DNA from: Silene latifolia
Taxonomy: Eukaryota > Streptophyta > Magnoliopsida > Caryophyllales > Caryophyllaceae
Length of the DNA stretch: 64,000 nt
Assembly (NCBI RefSeq): GCF_048544455.1
Contig: NC_133538.1
Location: forward strand, 437,408,311-437,472,310
Direction: 5' to 3'
The notes below the pieces were generated by a model. It did not search any database, had not been told where the DNA came from, and was given only the letters and a program-made list of their open reading frames with translations. This document shows positions 23,465 to 33,911 of this stretch, one piece after another. How positions within the stretch are numbered: the first letter of the stretch is position 1; every line of letters begins with the position of its first letter. The translations under genes were made by a program, and so were the position numbers.

Positions 23465-24340
23465 ATGGCAAGGACAAAAGTTGGAAATAAGTCACTCACA
23501 ACTTCAAATCTTTCCAAAAGGCAACAAGCTCTTTTAGCCTCAAAGGCTATGGTAGTGCATCAACCAAGGGTGGAGATTCAAGAAGTTGCTATTCCTATGG
23601 TGGAAGCTACTCCTACTCCGGTCATTGAACAATTGCAAGATTATTCGGAGGTAACTTTCATAAACGATTCTCATAGGAAAGCATTTGTATCCCTTGATAG
23701 AAAGATTATTTTGCCTACCAAATTCATATGCCAAGATGCCTTAGATAAGTTGGGTGTTCTTGAGAGGGCTAAGAATTTTTTCGAGTCTATGAAGTTGAAA
23801 ACACTCTTTGACATGCAAGAATTGACTTACTCCTCCCTTACCATGGAGTTTATAATCCCTTTGAAGGTGACTAAGGTAGAGACTCAGAAAAATATTAAAG
23901 TCCGCCTTGAAAATAAGGATAGACGAATGTCGATAAGTGAGTTTGGCAAAGTGTTTGGTCTTGAACAACATTCTCATTATGAAAAGAATCCCTTGAAATA
24001 TGACCCCGCACCTCTATGGAAAGCATTCACTGGGAGAAAATTTGAATCCTTCCATGAGTGTCATGTTCTTTATGTCCACCATCCGGGAATAAGAGTGTGG
24101 CATAAGGTTGTGGGCAACACTTTAATTGAAAGAAAGGGCACTAATCATTTTAACGAGCTCGACGTTGTCTATCTTGAATCCACCATGAATGTCAACAAAA
24201 AGTTCACCAAGGAATACAACATACTTCAACTCTTACTTGAACGGTGGCTTACAATTGACCATGGTAAAGATGGAGCGGCTTTTATTGTGAATGGAGGATT
24301 AGTAACATGGTTAGCCGAACACTTTAACCCAGAGTTCAAC
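23465..24340 (+). pseudogene. Athila-A1 env-like protein, N-terminal part
   Basis: Starts MARTKVGNKS and stays open for 292 codons to the B insertion site at 24340. It matches the plant ATHILA ORF-1 or env-like family: ILPTKFICQDALDKLG, the TLFDMQELTYSSLTMEF stretch, FGKVFGLEQH, PLWKAFTGRKFES and IVNGGLVTWLAEHFNPEF. The function of this family is unproven; it occupies the env position downstream of pol. I see no signal peptide or membrane helix in this part. The rest of the gene is at 35672-36277. It is interrupted only by Athila-B until a late stop. Confidence 0.85.
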
Positions 24341-26099
24341 TGATGTGACCATAATTGGCGCATATTTAGCCCCCGAATTACCCTTGTTTCCATGCTTTTT
24401 AGTGCTTATTTGGGTCATTTCTTATCTTTAGTTCTTTGTTTTGCATATTCTTTGAGATATTGATCCCTTGGTAGGAAAGGAGTAAGAATCTTGCATTTTC
24501 ATGGCAAATCGAGACTAAATTGATCAAATTCAATGACCAAGCATCAAGGAGAGACAAGATTAGAAGGCCTTTGTACATATCTTAGTAGAAGAGCAATGTT
24601 GAGAAAAGATCCTTGAGTCCCCAAGGAAATCCCCAAGGAATTTATGAAGAAAAGGGAAGAAAAGAAGAAGTTACCACGCTGACTGACAATCCGAGCGGAT
24701 TTTCAACAATCCGCCCGTCCTGCCCTTGCACAATCCGGGAAGCGCCCCAAACGAATCCGCTCGTATTCCCCCTCAGAATCCGCCCGGATTCCCCGCATCC
24801 GCTCGGATTCCATCGCCCAAATCCGGCCGTCCCGACCGAATCCGCCCCTGATTCCTTCACAAAGACGGGTTGTCTTCTTCAAGCTACGAAAAGAGAAGCC
24901 CTTCACTCCAAAAATACCGGCTTCTCCTTGCTCAACTTAAAAAGTGTAATTACTAGTTTAGCCCTTAGTTAACCCTAATGCATCCTCCCTAATTTTCACT
25001 ATAAATACCCCATTAGTCTAATTAGAGGAGCATGTTCTTCTTATCAATAATTAGTGTAGTTAATATCAATCAAATCTCTCTTCAATATTGTAATCAAGTA
25101 TTAATCAAGTTTTAATCCAAGTTTTAGTTCTTTAATCTCTCTTTTGTTCATCCTTTATTTTGGGTAATTGAAGATTATTTGGGTTATTATTGGGAGATTG
25201 ACAACCTCTCAATCTAGCATTCAAGTACTTCTATTATTCTTGCTTTATTATTGGAATCATTAGTAGGTATAATCTCTTAATCCCTTTTTAATTATTGTTA
25301 ATTACTTTCATTTATTCATCATGTTTCATATTGTTGGTATGATTGACAACCTTGCTAGCATGATCAACATGATAATGAGTGAGTAGTCTCTTAGCTAGGG
25401 TTAATGGGTGATTAGGGGAAACCAACATGGGGAATGATTCATGCTTAAATTAATATGCTTTCATATCTTATTTGCTTGCTTGTTTTGATCTCAACTCATG
25501 CACATGTTATATTTGATGAAATGCTAAGCCTATGAATCCTTGCATTTACTATCATATCCTATCTTTTCAATGAGACTAGTAAGACATAACCCAACTCGAG
25601 TCTCATTAGACCATGCATGTTGTTGAGTAGGGAAGATTAAGTCGACTTGTAGGTGTTGTACAATCTAATCGATTCGGCTCCGGGACCCAAACTTTCCTAG
25701 GATTGTAAGATATAACCCAACTCAATCCATCACAACAATAATTGCTTGCTTATAATTTGAGAACATGTTTGTATGATCATATCCCATGATTCCCCTATGA
25801 TCCCATGACACCCTAGTGCCTTTAATCAATTGTTTACACCCCTTTTTATTCATCTTGCTTGTTTATTTTCATTGTTATTTTAGTTTAGTAACCTTCTACA
25901 TCAACCCAATTTGTGACACCCCTTAGACACCGCTAGTTACAATAGAAATCTCATTTCAACTCCCGTCCCTTGGGATCCGACCTTTACTTGCCTCTTTACT
26001 AATTGTAGAGTTGCTTGTTAAGCTATAAATTGTGTTTTGATTCGACCGTGACCAACGACCACATCTATTTACTTGTGAATACTTAGCGGGATCGCATCA
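24341..26099 (+). mobile_element. Athila-B 5' LTR
   Basis: 1,759 bp, begins TGATGTGACCATAATTGGCG and ends GCGGGATCGCATCA. It shares the overall layout of the A-type LTR: CTTTAGTTCTTTG region, CpG motif array, TATAAATA at about 25000, and the CTCCGGGACCCAAAC block near the 3' third. Confidence 0.93.
24686..24870. repeat. ATCCG/GAGCG motif array in B 5' LTR
   Basis: Dense copies of AATCCGCCCGTC, AATCCGAGCGGATT and GCATCCGCTCGGATTCC, several of them palindromes with core CCGNNCGG. Differences from the 3' LTR array (34255-34442) are far denser here than in the rest of the LTR. Confidence 0.75.
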
Positions 26100-26103
26100 A
26101 AAA

Positions 26104-26121
26104 TGGCGCCGTTGCCGGGGA
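26104..26121 (+). other. Athila-B primer-binding site (tRNA-Asp)
   Basis: TGGCGCCGTTGCCGGGGA, a perfect complement to the 3' end of plant tRNA-Asp(GUC) including CCA. Same position relative to the LTR as in A1 and A2. Confidence 0.93.
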
Positions 26122-26241
26122 CGGTGTTTGTTTGATTTAGATTTCCTTTTTGTTATTAGTTGTGTCTTTCTTCACCTTGAGGAAGTAACACTCCTCAAGG
26201 TTTGTTCTAATCATTTTTCAAGTCGTTTGATATTTTGCGAG

Positions 26242-26670
26242 ATGGATTTCATAGACTGTTTTGTAGAGGACCACTTGAGTATCCCTTACTTCAAGGATCC
26301 CATGCAAGCACTAGAAGCCTTAGAAGCAAGTGAGGCTAAGAGTATGTATTGGGAGTTGGAGGTGGATCTCTTCGAGGCCGCTCTAGCTAACAAGGAACTT
26401 ACTCATGCACAATCCGAATTGGTGCATAATATTCTAGTAGAAGCATGTCAACCCATAGAGGATGAGCAATCCATCCTAGAGGATATCTTGCAAACTCAAG
26501 AGCAAGAGGAACCCATCATGGGATTTGAATATGATGAGGTTGATGAAAGTGAAGTTGAGTATGCTATGAGAATGGAATGTCTAATGGAGATGGAGCAAAT
26601 TCTCAATGAAACTCCAAAGGAAGAAAGTAAGGTACAAACTCCTACTTTAAAACCCCTTCCCCAAATTTGA
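26242..26670 (+). pseudogene. Athila-B acidic leader ORF (pre-RT spacer)
   Basis: Begins MDFIDCFVEDHL at the ATG in TTTTGCGAGATG, the position where A-type elements start gag. About 140 acidic residues follow (for example QTQEQEEPIMGFEYDEVDESEVEY) with no gag fold, zinc knuckle or protease. The end, TPTLKPLPQI, lines up with the stretch that leads into RT in Athila pol (LKPLP, then a KYAYL-type block). A stop at 26668 comes from what looks like a 1-bp loss; the downstream frame (from 26667) continues the pol sequence. This would be the N-terminus of a pol-only protein. Confidence 0.75.
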
Positions 26671-27730
26671 AATATGCTTACCTTGATGAATCAAAGACCA
26701 AACCCGTGATTGTTAATGATAGACTTGATGATGACCAATTGGGAAAATTGCTTGATGTGTTGAAACAACATGAGAAGGCTATAGGTTATAGTCTAGATGA
26801 CCTTAAGGGGATAAGTCCCGACTTTTGCATGCATAGAATTCATCTAGAGGACGACCATAGACCTACCATTCAACCCCAAAGAAGATTGAACCCCCACATG
26901 CAAGAAGTTGTCAAAGGAGAAGTCATGAAATTACTTGATGCGGAATCATATATCCCATATCGGATTCTTTGTGGGTTAGCCCCGTTCAAGTGGTACCTAA
27001 GAAAGGAGGTACCACGGTAGTGACAAATGAAAAGAATGAATTAATACCCATAAGAATGATCACCGGTTGGCGTATGTGCATTGACTACCGGAAATTAAAC
27101 TCCGCAACAAGAAAAGATCATTTCCCCTACCATTCATTGACCAAATGCTTGAGAGGTTAGCCTCTAACAAATTCTTTTGTTACCTTGACGGGTATTCGGG
27201 ATTCTTCCAAATCCCTATACACCCGGATGACCAACATAAGACCACCTTCACGTGCCCTTATGGCACTTTTGCATATAGGAGGATGCCTTTTGGATTATGT
27301 AATGCACCCGCTACTTTCCAAAGATGCATGATGAGTGTCTTCTCCGATTACCTAGAGACCATAATGGAAGTTTTTATGGATGATTTTAGTGTTTATGGAA
27401 AGGACTTTGACTCATGCTTGCATAATCTTTCTCTTGTATTGCAAAAATGTGAAGATGTTAGTCTTATTTTAAATTGGGAAAAGTGTCATTTCATGGTCAA
27501 TGAAGGAATTCTTTTGGGTCACTTGATTTCGGAAAAGGGCATCGAGGTCGATAAAGCTAAAGCTGAGGTGATAGAGAAACTCCCACCTCCCGTGAATGTT
27601 AGAGGGGTGAGAAGTTTTCTCGGTCACGCGGGTTTTTATCGTCGTTTCATAAAAGATTTTTCGAAAATAGCAAAACCCCTCACTCAACTTTTGCTTAAAG
27701 ATGCCCAATTCCAATTTACTACCGTTCGAG
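26671..27730 (+). pseudogene. pol: Athila-B reverse transcriptase
   Basis: Ty3/gypsy RT. Frames in order: 26667-27020 (KYAYLDESKTKP, GYSLDDLKGISPDFCMHRI, RRLNPHMQEVVKGEVMKLLD), 26969-27160 (VSPVQVVPKKGG, WRMCIDYRKLN) and 27145-27741 (YLDGYSGFFQIPI, MPFGLCNAPATFQRCMM, FMDDFSVYG, then the thumb FLGHAGFYRRFIKDFSK). The catalytic FMDD motif is intact and normal for Athila. Two apparent single-base losses (near 26945 and 27135) shift the frame. After AQFQFT, near 27720, a segment expected before RNase H is missing, joining the thumb directly to the RNase H start in another frame. Confidence 0.9.
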
Positions 27731-29470
27731 ATTATGTGTGATGCTAGCAACTACGCCGTTGGAGCGGTTCTTGGCCAACGGGTAGGGAGAGCTCTTCATG
27801 CCATCTATTATATAAGCAAAACCCTCGACCCTTCTCAAGTAAATTATGATACAACCGAAAAGGAGCTTCTTGCCATTGTATATGCTTTGGATAAATTCCG
27901 TTCCTACTTGCTTAGATCCAAGGTGATTGTATTTTCGGATCACCGTGCTCTTCGACATCTCTTGATAAAGAAGGAGGCAAAACCAAGATTGTTGAGATGG
28001 ATTTTGCTTCTTCAAGAATTTGATTTGGAAATAAGAGACAAGAAAGGAGCCGAGAATGTAGTGGCGGATCACTTGTCAAGAATCCGGTTTCATGATGAAA
28101 ATGGAGAAACCCTGATCAATGACTCATTTCCCGACGATATTTTGACGGCTATTCAAACACAACTTGAAAGGCACATCACCCCATGGTTTGCCGATTATGC
28201 CAATTATATTGTTGGAAAAGTGCTCCCTCCAAACTTGAACCACAATCAAAGGAAGAGATTCCTATTCGAAGTGAAGAGGTACTTTTGGGATGGCCCAAAC
28301 CTCTACAAGGAGTGTAGTGATGGGCTCTACCGGAGATGCATCCTTCAATGGGAAATCCAAGGAATCTTGGAAGGATGTCATTCATCACCCTATGGTGGGC
28401 ACCATGGAGCAAGGAGAACCGTTGCAAATATTCTCCAATCGGGCTTCTATTGGCCTACAATGTTTCAAGATACAAGAGAGTTCATCATTCATTGCGATGC
28501 TTGTCAAAGAACGGGGAATATATCTTGGAGGAACGAAATGCCACAAAGAGGCATCTTAGAGGTAGAAATCTTCGACATTTGGGGAATTGACTACCAAGGG
28601 CCCTTTGTGACATCCAATGGGAACAAGTACATCCTTGTGGCCGTCGATTATGTTTCAAAGTGGGTGGAGGCAATTGCCACCCCAAATGATGATGCGAAAA
28701 CGGTCACCAAGCTTTTCAAGAAGATAATTTTCCCAAGATTTGGAGTTCCTAGAGCAATCATTAGTTATGGAGGAACAGATTTCCATGAGAAAAAGCTTGC
28801 ATCCCTTTTGACCAAATATGGTGTTCAACATCGAACCGGCTTGGGGTATCATCCTCAAACAAGCGGTCAAGTGGAAATTTCAAATAGAGAGATCAAGCAA
28901 ATCCTTGAAAAAGTTGTGAACAAGACTCAGAAAGATTGGAGCACAAAGCTTGATGATGCTCTTTGGGCTTATAGGACGGCCTACAAGACTCCCATAGGAG
29001 CCTCATCCTACAAGCTTGTATATGGAAAAGCATGTCATTTGCCAATTGAATTGGAGTACAAAGCTTATTGGGCAATCCGAGCACTCAATCTTGATCTCAA
29101 ATTAAGCGGTCAAAGGAGGATGATTCAAATCCAAGAGTTGGAAGAATTCCGACTACAATCCTATGAGAATGCAAAGATTTACAAAGAAAGAACAAAACTA
29201 CTTCATGACAAAAGAATTCGACAAAAGGCCTTGCACAAGGGAGACAAAGTCCTTGTATTCAATTCCCGCTACCGACTCTTTCCGGGAAAGTTGAACTCTA
29301 GATGGATGGGTCCTTATGTGATAACCGAAGTTGGGAAATATGGAGATTTCGAACTCAAGGCCGAAGATGGAAGCAAGTTCAAGGTAAATGGTCAAAGGTT
29401 GAAGACATACTATGAAGGAGCATTCATTGGAGAGGTCGAGGCTACCTACCTCGGGCCTCCTCCCCCTTGA
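27731..29470 (+). pseudogene. pol: Athila-B RNase H and integrase
   Basis: A long open frame (27701-29470) carrying RNase H and integrase. RNase H shows [32 protein letters not shown] and [12 protein letters not shown], with its Asp-Glu-Asp residues present. The integrase zinc region (GGHHGARRT to CDACQR) follows, then the core: [10 protein letters not shown] with the first Asp, then IISYGGTDF, where the family motif has Asp at the Tyr position, then [12 protein letters not shown] with Glu. Loss of the second catalytic Asp would inactivate integration although the frame is open. The C-terminal part ([20 protein letters not shown]) is standard. No protease or gag is fused upstream. Confidence 0.9.
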
Positions 29471-30334
29471 AAGGACCATCTAAGGGAGAGTTTGGTGGAG
29501 TCCTCCCTAAACCACCACTTGTAAATATACTAACCCTCTAACTTGTATTTATTTATTGCATTCGTTTTAATAAGTAGCATAGACTCTTTTCATGAGCGTA
29601 AGTGAGGGAGGGTCACTAATGAGTTTTTGAATGAAGGAAGGAACAAATGCCCAAGTGTGGGGATGCATCTAAAAAAAAAAAAGGGAAAAGAAGTCAAAAC
29701 TCGCAACCATAATCCGTGCGGATTCCAGAGAATCCGGCCGTCTTGTCAGAATCCGGGCGTATAGGGTAGAAACCGTGACGTCCGGCCAAAGAACACCGAG
29801 AAATTGAAGATTTCTGGGACGAGGTCAAATCCGAGGCCCCTGTGAAGAATCCGTCGTCTTGAAGAATCCGGCCGGATCTGAAGAAAGACGCCCGTCTTTT
29901 CACCTATGCATTTCAAGGAAAAATCTCTGTACTGGAATCCGCCCGTCTTCTCAAAAAGACGCCCGTCCCACCTTGAAAGAATCCGAGCGTCTTATGCTCG
30001 GGACGCCCGTCTTGTGGCGTCAAAATTTTGGGATTTTACTCTGTGGCAGAATCCGGGCGTATTGCCCAGAATCCGCCCGTCCCGTGAAGAGAGAATCCGA
30101 GCGTCTTCGCTTTAAATCCGCTCGTCTTCTCGCTATTTTTCAACCCGACTTTTTCCAATTAAAATACCACCCCACCACACATACTTTGACACATCACTAT
30201 TCCTTGCACTTACCCTATAAAACCCACCTTCTTATGAATCCCATACATATCCAAATCACTCTCTTTACCCTCAAAATTAAAAATCCCCAATTTTCTAGGG
30301 TTTCCAATTCTCAATCAACAAGGAACATCCTTAG
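29471..30334 (+). other. Post-pol block and pre-env spacer of B
   Basis: Same order as in A1: the conserved hairpin block at 29490-29517, CAAGTGTGGGGATGC near 29656, a run of 12 A at 29671-29682, and a dense ATCCG/GCCCGTC array (about 29708-30126). An A/C-rich stretch precedes the env-like frame. Small open frames crossing the array (for example 29859-30473) are low-complexity and not supported as genes. Confidence 0.7.
29490..29517 (+). promoter_or_regulatory. Conserved post-pol hairpin block (B)
   Basis: Same block as in A1 and A2, 20 nt after the integrase stop codon. In A-type elements it follows the protease stop instead. It therefore marks the 3' end of the pol-position gene whatever that gene encodes. 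Confidence 0.6.
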
Positions 30335-30421
30335 CAATCTTCAAATCAAAAGAACCCAACAAAAGAAGCAAGAATTGCACCAAGGAGATCCTCCTTTAGA
30401 AGTGCAAGAAGACCAAGGACG

Positions 30422-31906
30422 GTGGGAAGTTCCTCTACCTCACATCTCAACACCATTAGAAGGGAACATGTAGAGATTGTAGATCTCACAAGGCTCGATG
30501 ATTTCTCGAATGTGGAATTCCTTGATGATGTGCAGCGATTGGTCTTCCACCGACTCTTAAGTAAGAATATTCTTCCCACTAAATTTCTTTGTCATGATAC
30601 CTTAAGAAAGCTTGGAATTTTTCACCAAGTAGAAGCACTCTTTGAGGTTTTTGGTCTTTCGACTCTCTTTCGCATGTATGAACCAACCTATCGGTCCCTT
30701 GTGCTAGAATTCTTAAGCTTTTTGAAGATTACAACCGTAAACAAAGTGATATGCATAGAGTTTAGGTTGGAAAATGTTTCTAGGATGATGACCCTTGTCG
30801 AGTTTGCCAATGTATTCGGACTTGATGTCTCACCTACCCGAACATCAAAACCCAAAAAGTATAATGTCACACCATTGTGGAGGGCCATGACGGGCCGGGA
30901 TTTCATTCTTACCAAGGAATGCCTTGCTTTTCACATCCAAAACCCGATCTTGAGGCTTACATATCGATTTCTTTCGGGTACCCTCTTCGCCCGGCGAGAT
31001 CCGGCCATCGTCAACCAATTGGACCTTGTATTCATGGAATCATACCTCAACATTCAAGGGAGAGATAGGTATCACTTCAATGCACCTCTAGTTTTGCTAG
31101 AGAAGTGGGCAAGGTTTAGAAATGGAGATGATGATGGAATGAAGCACATAGTAAATGGTGGACTCATAACTAGACTTGCAAAGCACTTTAACCCAAGGTT
31201 CAATGAGAATAATGAGTACACTCCACTTACGGGGGGAACGAGAATTAATGAAGATCTACTTGTCGTCCAACACCATTGTATAACCCTTGAGGGCGTTGAT
31301 AAGCGGATAAAGTGGTTGACAAAAGGGAGCGATCCACTCTATCTCCCAATAACCGATCTACCACGGGTCTCCCCAAGAAGAGGAAGCTTGTCCCCAATGC
31401 CCTCCTACCTCATCCCAAGTCAAACAAGGCAAACTCCACCTCCACAAAATCCACCACCACACCAACAAGAACAACAAACTCAAAATGAGAAGATAAAAGT
31501 GCCTCCTTACCCCTTTCCTTACCAACCATATAACCATCCAAATCCCTTCATCCTCCCCCGTGACGACTTTGTCACGGGAATTTTGCAAGATTTACACTAC
31601 CGTCAATATAAGACCTCCGTGGACACTTATTATGCTCTTTACCCCCAATACTATGAGATGGCTCAAAAAGGACGGATTAGTGAGGAAGGAGCTTTCCCCT
31701 CATGGGCTCAAATGGAATTGCTCTTTCCCAACTCGGAGAAGGCTAATGAAGGGGCGAACGGTCGCAAAGGGGAAGAGAGTAGGGATTCTTGTGGAGGTGA
31801 TACGGTGAAGCTTGAGAGTGAAGATGAATTCATGGATCCAAGTTTAAGTGATGCTTCAAAGGATATTTGGGATAGCGATATAGAGGGAGATGATGCGGAT
31901 GCCTAG
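30422..31906 (+). CDS. Athila-B env-like protein
   Basis: Open for 494 codons from a GTG at 30422; the frame is open back to 30335, but there is no ATG before about residue 86, so the natural start appears lost or lies in the shifted upstream frame. It belongs to the ATHILA ORF-1/env-like family and is collinear with the A1 gene: ILPTKFLCHDTLRKLG, the STLFRMYEPTYRSLVLEF stretch, PLWRAMTGRDF and IVNGGLITRLAKHFNPRF. A proline-rich linker (TPPPQNPPPHQQEQQ) and an acidic C-terminus follow. It is the longest env-like frame here and lacks the internal stops seen in pol. In-frame sequence continues past the TAG with a hydrophobic segment (see findings). Confidence 0.78.
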   Translation: MGSSSTSHLNTIRREHVEIVDLTRLDDFSNVEFLDDVQRLVFHRLLSKNILPTKFLCHDTLRKLGIFHQVEALFEVFGLSTLFRMYEPTYRSLVLEFLSFLKITTVNKVICIEFRLENVSRMMTLVEFANVFGLDVSPTRTSKPKKYNVTPLWRAMTGRDFILTKECLAFHIQNPILRLTYRFLSGTLFARRDPAIVNQLDLVFMESYLNIQGRDRYHFNAPLVLLEKWARFRNGDDDGMKHIVNGGLITRLAKHFNPRFNENNEYTPLTGGTRINEDLLVVQHHCITLEGVDKRIKWLTKGSDPLYLPITDLPRVSPRRGSLSPMPSYLIPSQTRQTPPPQNPPPHQQEQQTQNEKIKVPPYPFPYQPYNHPNPFILPRDDFVTGILQDLHYRQYKTSVDTYYALYPQYYEMAQKGRISEEGAFPSWAQMELLFPNSEKANEGANGRKGEESRDSCGGDTVKLESEDEFMDPSLSDASKDIWDSDIEGDDADA

Positions 31907-33897
31907 GAGACTACTTCATCACTAGGTGGAGCAAGCATGAGCCGCCACCTAAGTTCAAGTGAAGTTCTCTCATCTCTTCTCTTTATCTTTATTTTTCATG
32001 AAAAGAAGTTTGTGTCTTGTCTCTTTGTATTTTATTTCATTTTGATCATTGTTGGTTTAGTCCTAGCAACATCAAAGGACTCACACCTCGGTACCATTGA
32101 GGTGTTCTTATCTTATTGTTCCCATTTGTAAAATCCAAAATGACAAACTAGTTTCATGCATAGCATAGTGTGTGCATGAACTATACCCATCATTGGACAT
32201 TAGCAATAGTGTCTCACTCGGTTTGGGGAAGTTAATGCATACGCAACGGAGGTAATCTAAATTATCCTCTCCGTCATAACAAAAACCATGCATCATGTAG
32301 TGTAGCTTAGTATAGAATTGCATTTAGTATAGAAATCATGCATCATCTTTGCATAATTTCCATCATTTTGGCCATTGAGGACAATGCCCATATTAGTGTG
32401 GGGATGGGAATTCTAACATTTAACTCTTATTCAAAAACCCATAAAAATTGAAAAAATTGAAAACCCAAAAACAAGTTCATTTCCTTTGTATATATTGTCT
32501 TGTATATATTGTGTTTGTTTTATCCTTGTTCACATTGATTGACTACGCCACATCCGAGACATGAGGATATTGAAGACCGCATGGTATGATCTTTCCAATC
32601 TCCTTTTTCCTCTTTATGTTAATGACTATGTGGCTTTATCTTGATTGATGCGGTATAACAATGTGAATCTAGGACTTGCGTTTAGATTATATGTCATATT
32701 AGTTGGTAGAATCATATGCATTAGGATGTTTATATGTTAGTTGCATCATGGCATGTAGTTGCATGTTAGAAAAATTTTGCGAAACCGTCTACTTCGGAAG
32801 CTTGACAAGTGTATATAGGCCCTAGTAGATGCTTTTTATTCTTAAGACTTTGCTTGTTAGAATACTTGTAAAACACTCTAGGATGTGTCATGCTAGTATC
32901 CTTTGACCCATGGATTAAGGCCGAGTCAAGAGTACCTTGTGGTGTGATAACTCCTTGGCTACCATTTATTCCAAGGTGACCCTTGAAACCATGCATACAA
33001 CCATCATTCATCCATGTTCTACCATATATTTTTGTCATCAAAGGGAATGGGCACAAAAAGAAATCAATTTGAGTTCAATGAAATGAAAAAGTGAAAGAAA
33101 GTTTGCAAAAATGCATCAAATGAAAAGAGGAGCAAAAAAATAGAACTCCTAAGCTTCAAATACAAGCCACCCTCGTTACTAATTGGGGTGACTTTGAAAA
33201 TGTTCAAAAAGAAATGGAAAAAATTTGTCAAGTATTGAAATGCCAAAAATCAAAAAAGAAATGGCAAAGAAAGTGTTCTCAAATGTTATATGCCACAAGA
33301 AATTGGGGGGAAAAACAAAAACGAAAGCAAACTCCTAAAGTGAAGCTCAAATATCTATTGATCCCTTTATCCATCATATCCATTTTTGTGCATGATAGAG
33401 AGGGGACGACCCTTCTTCTTGTCTAGGCAAGAGGGCGAATTCCGCGATTCTCCAGTGTTTCTAACACCATAGGGAGTCTACTCTTGACAAAAGCATTTAA
33501 CGATTGAGGACAAAGGTACCCTAGCTTGACACAACTTGGAGGTGATTTATTGGTATCCTTCTAGGCCTAGTAGTTTGAACAAATTGCATCTATGAAGGAT
33601 TGTGTACCCTTGAATTGCTTCCCTTGTAGATAATTTCCGCCACTTGATGAGGGAGTGGCTATTCTTTTTGTAGATGCATCCATTATGTGTTTTTATGTGC
33701 TTAATGTTTGGATGTGTCGCCATTTTGGCAAGACCCACCTTGCCTTGTAAGAAGGAATCCTACCTCATGGTTGTCTTGTTGTGAGTTGAAGGGGCGGAGT
33801 GAGACCCGCTAATTGTCTCATATCGGCTATATTATTAGGATAGGTTAGTATTGGTCCTAGTCTTTGTCACCTCTTTACTCGGGACGAGCAAAGGTTC
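31907..33897 (+). other. Athila-B 3' UTR
   Basis: About 2 kb, non-coding by eye, collinear with A1 36278-38443. Shared marks are GGCCATTGAGGACAATGCCC near 32370, AGTGTGGGGATGGG, the CACATCCGAGACATGAGG phrase, and CTCGGGACGAGCAAAGG near the end. No supported gene. Confidence 0.7.
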
Positions 33898-33911
33898 GGT
33901 TTGGGGATATT
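33898..33911 (+). other. Athila-B polypurine tract
   Basis: GGTTTGGGGATATT immediately before the 3' LTR start TGATGTGACC. A1 has GGTTTGGGGATGTT at the same place. Expected plus-strand primer. Confidence 0.75.

Noticed and set aside
23465..24340. Calling the env-like genes true retroviral envelopes
   Set aside because: No signal peptide, cleavage site or firm membrane helix is visible within the frames. The family name env-like reflects position; function is unproven.
24613..24972. Pro/Arg/Ser-rich frames across the LTR motif arrays (also 34215-34527, 29859-30473)
   Set aside because: Produced by the repetitive CpG words; the frame is not conserved between the two B LTRs.
31557..31578. Perfect inverted repeat CCCGTGAC/GTCACGGG inside the B env-like frame
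   Set aside because: It is not conserved at the matching positions of A1 and A2, so it is probably coincidental coding sequence.
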